Positions 1-6,831 of a stretch of DNA of 64,000 bases are shown here, piece by piece (the stretch's first letter is position 1; the number at the start of each line of letters is the position of its first letter). A program made the translations under genes and the position numbers. The notes under the pieces were generated by a model. It made no database searches, was not told the origin of the DNA, and saw only the letters and a program-made list of their open reading frames with translations. This DNA is from Chryseobacterium oranimense (GTDB lineage Bacteria > Bacteroidota > Bacteroidia > Flavobacteriales > Weeksellaceae), in the NCBI RefSeq assembly GCF_900129755.1, contig NZ_FQWT01000007.1:124001-188000 (forward strand). Reading direction: 5' to 3'.

Positions 1-47
1 TCTATTGTACAATAACAGCCATTCCTAAAGTATATAAAAAATTAGGA

Positions 48-254
48 ATGGAACTTACAATCAACCACACAACGAAAACATTTGAAGTACTTCCCGACAA
101 TCTGGAAGCACTGATGGCTATGGAAATACCCGGGAAGAAGAAAGGGATTGCCGTAGCTCTCAACAATCGTATTATTCCACTGTCCGCCTGGGCAGAAACA
201 CTCCTTAGAGACAAAGATTCAATTTTAATCATTACCGCCACTCAGGGTGGATAA
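48..254 (+). CDS. thiS: Sulfur carrier protein ThiS
   Basis: A 68-residue ubiquitin-fold protein ending in Gly-Gly (TATQGG). In the family, that C-terminus is adenylated by a ThiF-type enzyme and then thiocarboxylated, and it donates sulfur to ThiG for the thiazole ring of thiamine. The size and the exact GG end before the stop are diagnostic. It opens a run of thiamine genes, with thiC starting 24 bases after its stop. The window begins only 47 bases upstream, so the operon promoter, and any TPP riboswitch expected by analogy with other Bacteroidetes, lies outside or cannot be judged. Confidence 0.93.
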   Translation: MELTINHTTKTFEVLPDNLEALMAMEIPGKKKGIAVALNNRIIPLSAWAETLLRDKDSILIITATQGG

Positions 255-278
255 CTCTCATTAATAAAACAAAAACTT

Positions 279-2090
279 ATGGCTCATTCAATCACCTGTT
301 CGCCATTTCCGAACGCCAGGAAAATTTATGTTGAAGGAAAAATACATCCTGTCAGCGTAGCAATGCGTGAGATTCATCTCAGTCCTACCAGGCTGAGCAA
401 TGGAACTTTGGAAGATAATCCCCCGGTAACCATTTATGATACTTCGGGTCCTTACACGGATGAAAATGCATCCATTGATATCATGAAAGGACTACCGAGA
501 ATCAGGGAACAATGGATCCTGGACAGAAAAGATGTGGATATCCTGAACGGAATCACCTCGGAATACGGGAAAGCCCGTCTTGCAGATCCACGTCTTGATC
601 AACTTCGCTTTGCCTACGATCATAAACCGAAAGTAGCAAAAGAAGGCTTTGAACTTACGCAGCTCTATTATGCAAAACAAGGAATCATTACCGCTGAAAT
701 GGAATATGTGGCAATCAGGGAAAACCAGAGGATTGAACAGCTTGAATCAGTTTCCAGTGAAATGGCATGTCAGCATCCCGGAAACAGTTTTGGAGCCAAT
801 ACCCCCAAAAGTAAAATCACCCCGGAATTTGTGAGGGATGAAATTGCAGCGGGAAGAGCAATCATTCCGAATAATATTAACCACCCGGAAAGTGAACCGA
901 TGATCATTGGGCGAAATTTTCTGGTTAAAATTAATGCCAACATCGGGAACAGTGCCGTTTCTTCCAGTATCGAAGAAGAAGTGGAAAAAGCGGTTTGGGC
1001 ATGCCGTTGGGGAGCAGATACTATCATGGATCTTTCTACAGGGAAAAACATTCATGAAACAAGAGAGTGGATCATCAGGAACAGCCCGGTTCCTATTGGT
1101 ACCGTTCCTATTTATCAGGCTCTGGAAAAAGTAAAAGGTGTTCCCGAAGATCTTACCTGGGAAATTTTTAAAGATACTTTGATCGAGCAGGCAGAGCAGG
1201 GCGTGTCTTATTTTACCATTCATGCGGGAGTTTTATTAAGATACATTCACCTTACGGCGAAAAGAGTAACAGGAATTGTTTCAAGAGGAGGCTCCATCAT
1301 GGCCAAATGGTGTCTTTATCATCATAAAGAAAACTTTTTGTATACCCATTTTGAAGAGATCTGTGAGATCATGAAGAAATATGATGTGGCTTTCTCTTTG
1401 GGAGACGGTCTCCGTCCCGGATCTATTGCAGATGCCAATGACGCCGCCCAGTTTGCAGAATTGGAAACTTTAGGCGAACTGACTAAAATTGCCTGGAAAC
1501 ACAACGTGCAGGTGATGATAGAAGGTCCAGGACATGTACCGATGCATATGATCAAGGAAAATATGGATAAGCAGCTGGAAGTATGCCAGGAAGCACCGTT
1601 TTACACTTTAGGTCCTTTGACGACAGATATCGCACCAGGCTACGACCATATTACTTCCGGAATAGGGGCAGCAATGATCGGCTGGTTCGGGTGTGCAATG
1701 CTTTGCTATGTAACTCCGAAGGAACATCTGGGGCTTCCCAACAAAGAAGATGTAAAAGTGGGAGTTATCACTTACAAATTAGCTGCCCATGCTGCAGATC
1801 TGGCGAAAGGCCATCCCGGAGCACAATACAGGGATAATGCTTTAAGTAAAGCCCGGTTTGAATTCCGTTGGGAAGACCAGTTCAACCTTTCATTAGATCC
1901 TGATACAGCCAGAGCTTATCATGATGAAACACTTCCGGCGGAAGGAGCAAAAATTGCCCATTTCTGTTCCATGTGCGGCCCTAAATTCTGTTCTATGAAA
2001 ATTACCCAGGAGATCCGTGATTCAGCAGAAAAAGGAATGATGGACAAATCCCAGGAATTTATAGAAAAAGGAAAAGAAATTTATATATGA
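279..2090 (+). CDS. thiC: Phosphomethylpyrimidine synthase ThiC
   Basis: A 603-residue radical-SAM-type enzyme that rearranges aminoimidazole ribotide into hydroxymethylpyrimidine phosphate, the pyrimidine half of thiamine. The C-terminal iron-sulfur motif CxxCxxxxC is visible at C563, C566 and C571. The long conserved core contains DLSTG, GPGHVPMH and GPLTTDIAPGYDH blocks typical of ThiC. Length is normal for the family including the N-terminal domain. Its stop overlaps the start of the next gene by ATGA, so the two are almost certainly translationally coupled in the thi operon. Confidence 0.97.
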   Translation: MAHSITCSPFPNARKIYVEGKIHPVSVAMREIHLSPTRLSNGTLEDNPPVTIYDTSGPYTDENASIDIMKGLPRIREQWILDRKDVDILNGITSEYGKARLADPRLDQLRFAYDHKPKVAKEGFELTQLYYAKQGIITAEMEYVAIRENQRIEQLESVSSEMACQHPGNSFGANTPKSKITPEFVRDEIAAGRAIIPNNINHPESEPMIIGRNFLVKINANIGNSAVSSSIEEEVEKAVWACRWGADTIMDLSTGKNIHETREWIIRNSPVPIGTVPIYQALEKVKGVPEDLTWEIFKDTLIEQAEQGVSYFTIHAGVLLRYIHLTAKRVTGIVSRGGSIMAKWCLYHHKENFLYTHFEEICEIMKKYDVAFSLGDGLRPGSIADANDAAQFAELETLGELTKIAWKHNVQVMIEGPGHVPMHMIKENMDKQLEVCQEAPFYTLGPLTTDIAPGYDHITSGIGAAMIGWFGCAMLCYVTPKEHLGLPNKEDVKVGVITYKLAAHAADLAKGHPGAQYRDNALSKARFEFRWEDQFNLSLDPDTARAYHDETLPAEGAKIAHFCSMCGPKFCSMKITQEIRDSAEKGMMDKSQEFIEKGKEIYI

Positions 2091-2674
2091 TCCTCGTTAT
2101 CACTCCTGAAACAATGATTCAAAATGAGACAGAGATCATCAACCAAATGTTTCAGGAAGGATTGGATCTGCTTCATATAAGAAAGCCTAAGATAAGCCGG
2201 GAAGAAATGAAAAATTTCCTGTATCGTATCGATGAGGAGTTTTATCCTCAGTTGGTATTGCACGGATATGGTGATTTGGGGAAGGATCATCATATTTCCC
2301 GGCTTCATTTCAGGGAAGCAGAACGGAATGCAGGGATTTATAAATCCCATATCGGGAAAAATATTCTGTCCACTTCGGTTCACGATATGGAAACGTATAA
2401 TGCATTAGGAAAAGAATGGGAATATTCATTTTTTAGTCCTGTTTTCCCAAGTATCTCTAAAAAGGGGTATGGGGAAGATTCATCATTAATAGAAGAACTG
2501 AAATATAGAAGTAACGAATGGGTAAAATTAATTGCATTGGGAGGAATTAACGAAGACAATATCTGTAAAGTGTTCGAAAACGGAGCAGACGGCGCAGCAC
2601 TGTTAGGTGCGTTATGGAACAGCGATCAGCCACTAAATACATTTAAAAAATGCAGACAGAACGTCCTTTCGTGA
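2087..2674 (+). CDS. ThiE/TenI-like thiamine phosphate synthase family protein
   Basis: A 195-residue TIM-barrel protein of the ThiE/TenI superfamily. It carries LLHIRKP near the N-terminus and the SPVF....SKKGYG loop, followed by IALGGI and a phosphate-binding GADGAALLGA segment. The aspartate-containing NDR-type stretch of true ThiE is replaced by a LVLHGYGDL stretch, which is closer to TenI, a thiazole tautomerase. A second and more canonical ThiE follows at 3402, so this copy is more likely the tautomerase or a salvage partner. It overlaps thiC by four bases and thiD by 25. The precise reaction is inferred, not proven. Confidence 0.8.
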   Translation: MILVITPETMIQNETEIINQMFQEGLDLLHIRKPKISREEMKNFLYRIDEEFYPQLVLHGYGDLGKDHHISRLHFREAERNAGIYKSHIGKNILSTSVHDMETYNALGKEWEYSFFSPVFPSISKKGYGEDSSLIEELKYRSNEWVKLIALGGINEDNICKVFENGADGAALLGALWNSDQPLNTFKKCRQNVLS

Positions 2675-3399
2675 TGACCATTGCGGGATTTGATCCCTCA
2701 GGTGGCGCAGGTGTTTTGGCTGATATAAAAACATTTGAGCAGCTTGGTGTAATGGGACTGAGCGTTTGCACAGCAATGACCGTTCAGACGGAATCCCGGT
2801 GTTTAAGTTTGGAATGGCGGCCTTTAGACGAGATCATAACAACTATAAGTATCTTAATGAAAGATTACCCTGTTGAAGCCGTAAAAATCGGAATAGTAAA
2901 AGATGCATGGCTTCTGGAAAAGATTGTAGAAACGGTACGATTGTATAATGCGGAAGTAAAGATTATTTGGGATCCGGTATTAAAAAGTACTTCAGAGTTT
3001 TCTTTTTTTGACCTGGAAAGTTTACCTCTTTTAACAAATGCTTTAAAGAAGATTGATCTGATTACCCCCAATTATGATGAATATAATGTTTTACAGAAAC
3101 ATGACCTTTTAAATGGGTCCGGGAATTCCTGTGCGGTGCTGGTTAAAGGAGGTCATAGAAATGATAAGATAGGTACAGATATCCTGATCTGTCAGGGAAA
3201 AGAAACTTCATTGGAACCAGATTCACACGATTCTTCTGGCTTTTATCCCAAGCACGGTTCAGGATGTGTGCTCTCTTCGGCCATTGCTGCTCATCTTGCT
3301 AAAGGAGAAGCCCTTGAAGCAGCCTGCAGGAAAGGAAAATTATACATAGAAAAATTTTTAAAAAGTAACCCTTCATTACTGGGGTTTCATTCAACTTAA
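2650..3399 (+). CDS. thiD: Hydroxymethylpyrimidine/phosphomethylpyrimidine kinase ThiD
   Basis: A 249-residue ribokinase-fold kinase that phosphorylates HMP and HMP-P to HMP-PP for thiamine synthesis. The N-terminal signature TIAGFDPSGGAGVLADIKT-like block, the WDPVL motif, the LITPNYDE segment and the C-terminal anion-hole GSGCVLSSA motif are present. The ATG at 2650 overlaps the previous gene by 25 bases. A second ATG at 2674, overlapping the previous stop codon, would begin right at the conserved MTIAG and is a credible alternative start. It is tightly packed in the thi operon, two bases before thiE. Confidence 0.94.
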   Translation: MQTERPFVMTIAGFDPSGGAGVLADIKTFEQLGVMGLSVCTAMTVQTESRCLSLEWRPLDEIITTISILMKDYPVEAVKIGIVKDAWLLEKIVETVRLYNAEVKIIWDPVLKSTSEFSFFDLESLPLLTNALKKIDLITPNYDEYNVLQKHDLLNGSGNSCAVLVKGGHRNDKIGTDILICQGKETSLEPDSHDSSGFYPKHGSGCVLSSAIAAHLAKGEALEAACRKGKLYIEKFLKSNPSLLGFHST

Positions 3400-3401
3400 T
3401 C

Positions 3402-4016
3402 ATGGAAAAATTACAATACATATCTCAGGGACGCACAAAAGCAGAACAGGAAGACAACATCCGTAAAGTCTTGGACCATGGCATACAGTGGGTGCAGGTC
3501 CGTTGGAAAAATGCCGACGAAGCTGATTTTTTTCACCTTTGTGAAATTTCAAAGCAGCTTTGCTCAGAATATCAGGCTGTTTGCATCATTAATGATCATG
3601 TACAGATGGCAAAAGATATTGATGCAGACGGCGTCCATTTAGGATTAAAAGATGTATCGGTTGAAGTTGCAAGAGATATTCTGGGGAACCATAAAATCAT
3701 CGGAGGAACGGCTAATACTATTTCAGATGTTCTGCAAAGAATAAATGAACCATGTGATTATATCGGTTTGGGACCGTTGAGATTCACTTCCACCAAGGAA
3801 CAGCTGAGTCCGATCCTGGGTTTTGAAGGCTACCGGGATATTATTGAAGGTTTAAAGGCACAATCAATCGACATTCCAAAAATTTATGCTATCGGGGGTG
3901 TTGTTCTTCAGGATATGGAACTTCTTCAGCAAATAGGAATATATGGAGCTGCGGTTTCAGGAGAAATCACCAGCCGCCCGGCCGTCATCAGTGAATTTAA
4001 AAAAGCAATGATATGA
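3402..4016 (+). CDS. thiE: Thiamine phosphate synthase ThiE
   Basis: A 204-residue TIM barrel that joins HMP-PP with thiazole phosphate to give thiamine monophosphate. Canonical ThiE blocks are seen in order: WVQVRWKN, the IINDHVQMA segment followed by ADGVHLGLKD, IGGTANT, and GLGPLRFTSTK, which binds pyrophosphate. It ends with AIGGV and a GAAVSGEI phosphate-binding stretch. The previous gene at 2087 is a diverged relative lacking the IND segment, so this is the likely catalytic ThiE. The stop overlaps the thiG start as ATGA. Confidence 0.93.
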   Translation: MEKLQYISQGRTKAEQEDNIRKVLDHGIQWVQVRWKNADEADFFHLCEISKQLCSEYQAVCIINDHVQMAKDIDADGVHLGLKDVSVEVARDILGNHKIIGGTANTISDVLQRINEPCDYIGLGPLRFTSTKEQLSPILGFEGYRDIIEGLKAQSIDIPKIYAIGGVVLQDMELLQQIGIYGAAVSGEITSRPAVISEFKKAMI

Positions 4017-4789
4017 ACAATCAGAAATTAATAATAGCAGACCGGATTTTTGAATCCAGATTATTTTTAGGAACAGGAAAATTCGGAAGCCTCTCAGAAA
4101 TGACCGACTCCATTATCGCTTCAGGAAGTGAAATGGTGACCATGGCCTTAAAAAGAATCGACTCCGGGTCTTCAGAAGATGGTTTGCTGGAAGCTATAAA
4201 ACCTGCAAAAGTTCATCTTTTACCCAATACTTCAGGGGCAAGAACAGCCAAAGAAGCGGTATTGGCAGCGCAGCTTGCAAGAGAAGCCCTGGAAACAAAC
4301 TGGGTGAAACTGGAAATCCATCCCGATCCGAAATATCTTCTCCCGGACCCTATTGAAACTTTATATGCCACCGAAGAATTAGCCAGACTCGGATTTATCG
4401 TGATGCCATACATCCATGCCGATCCTGTTTTGTGTAAACGTTTGGAAGATGCGGGAACCGCGGTGGTAATGCCTTTGGGAGCACCTATCGGCACCAATAA
4501 AGGATTAAAAACACTGGATTTTCTGGAAATCATTATCAGCCAGAGTAAAGTTCCCGTAGTGGTAGATGCCGGAATAGGAGCCCCTTCAGATGCTGCGAAA
4601 GCAATGGAAATGGGAGCAGATGCCGTACTCGTGAATACTGCGATTGCTGTAGCACAAAATCCTGTAAACATGGCCCTGGCATTTAAAGAAGGAGTTACAG
4701 CAGGAAGAAGAGCCTATGAATCGGGTTTGGGAGCTGTAGCTGATTATGCAGAAGCATCAAGTCCTTTGACGTCCTTTTTATTTGAATAA
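4013..4789 (+). CDS. thiG: Thiazole synthase ThiG
   Basis: A 258-residue TIM barrel that makes thiazole phosphate from deoxyxylulose phosphate, dehydroglycine and ThiS thiocarboxylate. The Schiff-base lysine is K99 in NWVKLEI. RLFLGTGKFG near the N-terminus, PNTSGA, MPLGAPIGTNKG, VVVDAGIGAPSDAAKAMEMG and the terminal ADYAEASSPL block are all family hallmarks. It works with ThiH, encoded next, which supplies dehydroglycine from tyrosine. Start by ATGA overlap with thiE. Confidence 0.97.
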   Translation: MNNQKLIIADRIFESRLFLGTGKFGSLSEMTDSIIASGSEMVTMALKRIDSGSSEDGLLEAIKPAKVHLLPNTSGARTAKEAVLAAQLAREALETNWVKLEIHPDPKYLLPDPIETLYATEELARLGFIVMPYIHADPVLCKRLEDAGTAVVMPLGAPIGTNKGLKTLDFLEIIISQSKVPVVVDAGIGAPSDAAKAMEMGADAVLVNTAIAVAQNPVNMALAFKEGVTAGRRAYESGLGAVADYAEASSPLTSFLFE

Positions 4790-4803
4790 TAAAGCAAGAA
4801 ATA

Positions 4804-5922
4804 ATGAACAGCTTTAAAGATGTTTTTGAACGCTATCATTGGGATGAGATAAAAGCTAAACTAGGAAAAGTTACCCATTCCGATGTCCTGGCAAGCCTTC
4901 AGAAGAAACATAAAACCCTGGATGATTTTCTGAACCTTATTTCCCCTGTGGCTGCAACAGAACTCGAATTAATGGCGAAAATGACCCGTCAGCTTACCCA
5001 AAAACGTTTTGGGAAAACGATTCAGCTGTATGCACCGATGTATCTCAGTAATGAATGTCAGAATATTTGTACCTATTGTGGTTTCAGCCTCGATAATAAT
5101 GTAAGGAGAAAAACTCTTTCCGATACAGAGCTGATGATTGAAGCCTCGGTTTTAAAATCAATGGGAGTCAGTCATGTACTTTTGGTGAGCGGGGAAGCCA
5201 ACAAAACAGTGGGAATTTCTTACTTTTTAAATGCTGTCCGCCTGCTGAGGCCTCATTTTGCCAATATTTCAGTTGAAGTACAGCCTTTATCCGAAGAAGA
5301 ATATCTGCAGTTGCATCAGGAAGGCGTTTATTCGGTTTTGGTCTACCAGGAAACCTATCATCAGGAAGTTTATAAAGAATATCATCCCAAAGGAAAAAAA
5401 TCGAACTTCCATTTCAGGCTGGATACGCCGGACAGGATAGGAAGGGCCGGAATTCATAAAATCGGATTGGGTGTTTTGCTCGGGCTTGAAGACTGGCGTG
5501 TAGACAGTTTCTTTAATGCTCTTCACATCGATTATCTTCAAAAGCAATACTGGAAAAGTAAATTTTCAGTTTCTTTTCCACGGTTAAGACCCGCAGAGGG
5601 CATCATTGAACCTAATTTCGTTATGGAAGATAAAGATCTGCTGCAGCTGATCTGTGCCTACAGAATTTGGAATGAAGATCTGGAAATCTCAATATCCACA
5701 AGGGAAAATGAAAAATTCAGGGACCATATCATATCATTAGGTGCCACAACGATGAGTGCAGCTTCCAAAACCAATCCGGGAGGCTACGCTGTAGATGTTG
5801 AATCCCTGGAACAGTTTGAAACCAGTGACGAACGCAGCATGGAAGACGTTAAAAATGTCATCAGAAAAGCCGGCTATGATCCTGTGATGAAAGATTGGGA
5901 TTCGGCATACAGCGGAATTTAA
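4804..5922 (+). CDS. thiH: 2-iminoacetate synthase ThiH
   Basis: A 372-residue radical-SAM tyrosine lyase that gives dehydroglycine and p-cresol. The cluster-binding motif CxxxCxxC is C85, C89 and C92 (sequence CQNICTYC). The biotin/thiamine-synthase-associated C-terminal half follows, with FPRLRPAEG and TTMSAASKTNPGGY. Length is normal for ThiH. ThiH-type thiazole synthesis is oxygen sensitive in characterised systems, in contrast to ThiO; no ThiO is seen here. It starts 14 bases after thiG. A 135-base spacer with an imperfect palindrome separates it from the ThiF-like gene. Confidence 0.97.
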   Translation: MNSFKDVFERYHWDEIKAKLGKVTHSDVLASLQKKHKTLDDFLNLISPVAATELELMAKMTRQLTQKRFGKTIQLYAPMYLSNECQNICTYCGFSLDNNVRRKTLSDTELMIEASVLKSMGVSHVLLVSGEANKTVGISYFLNAVRLLRPHFANISVEVQPLSEEEYLQLHQEGVYSVLVYQETYHQEVYKEYHPKGKKSNFHFRLDTPDRIGRAGIHKIGLGVLLGLEDWRVDSFFNALHIDYLQKQYWKSKFSVSFPRLRPAEGIIEPNFVMEDKDLLQLICAYRIWNEDLEISISTRENEKFRDHIISLGATTMSAASKTNPGGYAVDVESLEQFETSDERSMEDVKNVIRKAGYDPVMKDWDSAYSGI

Positions 5923-5927
5923 AGAAC

Positions 5928-6046
5928 TAAACCATTAAGAATATTGAAGCTATTAAGTTTAATTAAGAAAAATCAATAGATTTTAAATCTTAAAGCAAAG
6001 CGCACCTTAATGTTCTTAACACCTTAAAAAAACTTAATGGTTCAAA
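5928..6046. repeat. Imperfect palindromic repeat, family A, copy 1
   Basis: This spacer between thiH and the ThiF-like gene folds on itself. The left arm begins AACCATTAAGAATATTGAAG (5930) and the right arm ends CTTAATGGTTC (6043), with TTAAG/CTTAA words in between. The left arm closely matches the left arm of the element at 40980-41090 (AACCACTAAGATTATTGAAG), so the two are copies of one dispersed family. No coding capacity is seen. It may act as a processing or partial termination structure within the thi operon; that is inference. Confidence 0.7.
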
Positions 6047-6057
6047 ACAATTAAAAA

Positions 6058-6765
6058 ATGAGCAAAGATATTTTTGCAAGATACAGCCGGCAGATTTTTA
6101 TTGAAGAAATTGGTTTGGAAGGGCAGCGGAAGATCATCAATTCCAAAGTTCTTGTGATCGGAGCAGGAGGCTTGGGTAGCCCGGTCATCCAATATCTTGC
6201 GGCTGCAGGCGTTGGAAATATGGGCGTTGCCGATTTTGATGAGGTTGAACTTCACAATCTCAACCGCCAGATCATTCACACTGAAAATACAGTTAGAACC
6301 TCAAAAGTCAAAAGTGCAGAGCTTTTTGTAAAAAACCTTAATCATCACGTGAGTTTTACCGGGATTGAGAAGAAAATTACCCCTTCCAATGTAGAAGAAA
6401 TCCTTTCGCAGTACGATATTATTGTAGACGGTTCTGATAATTTTACAACAAGATATTTAATCAACGATACCTGTACGAAATTAGAAAAGCCCTTGGTTTA
6501 TGGAAGCATTCTTGGTTTTTCAGGACAGGTTGCCATTTTTAATTATAAAGGAAGCAAAAACCTCAGAGATCTTTTTCCCGAGCCGCCTTCTGAAGAAAAT
6601 ATCCCGGACTGTGACAGTCTTGGAGTTTTGGGAGCGCTTCCAGGCATTGTAGGAAGCATGATGGCTATGCAGGCCCTGAAAATGATCACCGGGCTTCCTT
6701 TACAAACGGATCAGCTTACCCTTATCGATACTTTGAACTGGAAATTCCAGACGATCGATTTTTAA
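6058..6765 (+). CDS. ThiF/MoeB/HesA-family adenylyltransferase
   Basis: A 235-residue E1-like enzyme with the ATP-binding GAGGLG at residues 35-40, the RYSRQ entry motif at 8-12, and the GSDNFTTRYLIND core. It likely adenylates the Gly-Gly end of ThiS. A conserved cysteine, C185 in IPDCDSLGVLG, sits where ThiF/MoeB enzymes carry their active-site cysteine region. The only other cysteine is C139, so the two CxxC zinc pairs of Escherichia coli ThiF and MoeB are missing. No rhodanese domain follows. Last gene of the thi cluster; a strong terminator follows. MoeB activity cannot be ruled out. Confidence 0.88.
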   Translation: MSKDIFARYSRQIFIEEIGLEGQRKIINSKVLVIGAGGLGSPVIQYLAAAGVGNMGVADFDEVELHNLNRQIIHTENTVRTSKVKSAELFVKNLNHHVSFTGIEKKITPSNVEEILSQYDIIVDGSDNFTTRYLINDTCTKLEKPLVYGSILGFSGQVAIFNYKGSKNLRDLFPEPPSEENIPDCDSLGVLGALPGIVGSMMAMQALKMITGLPLQTDQLTLIDTLNWKFQTIDF

Positions 6766-6780
6766 TTATATTGTTTAAAC

Positions 6781-6817
6781 AAATAAGGCAGTAAAATAAT
6801 TTTTTACTGCCTTATTT
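6781..6817. terminator. Bidirectional terminator after the thi cluster
   Basis: Perfect 16-bp stem: AAATAAGGCAGTAAAA (6781-6796) pairs with 6802-6817 across a 5-base loop. The stem ends in A-run and T-run, so it can terminate on both strands. It sits between the convergent ThiF-like gene and the outer-membrane protein at 6832. Confidence 0.93.
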
Positions 6818-6831
6818 TTGATGATAAAAAG

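Noticed and set aside
2..241. Open minus-strand frame of 79 residues over thiS
   Set aside because: Antisense to a clear ThiS gene with no recognisable domain, promoter or codon pattern.
747..1223. Minus-strand frame of 158 residues inside thiC
   Set aside because: A shadow of the conserved ThiC reading frame; composition follows the complementary codons.
4213..4671. Minus-strand frame of 152 residues inside thiG
   Set aside because: Ser/Ala/Pro-rich antisense shadow of a highly conserved gene.
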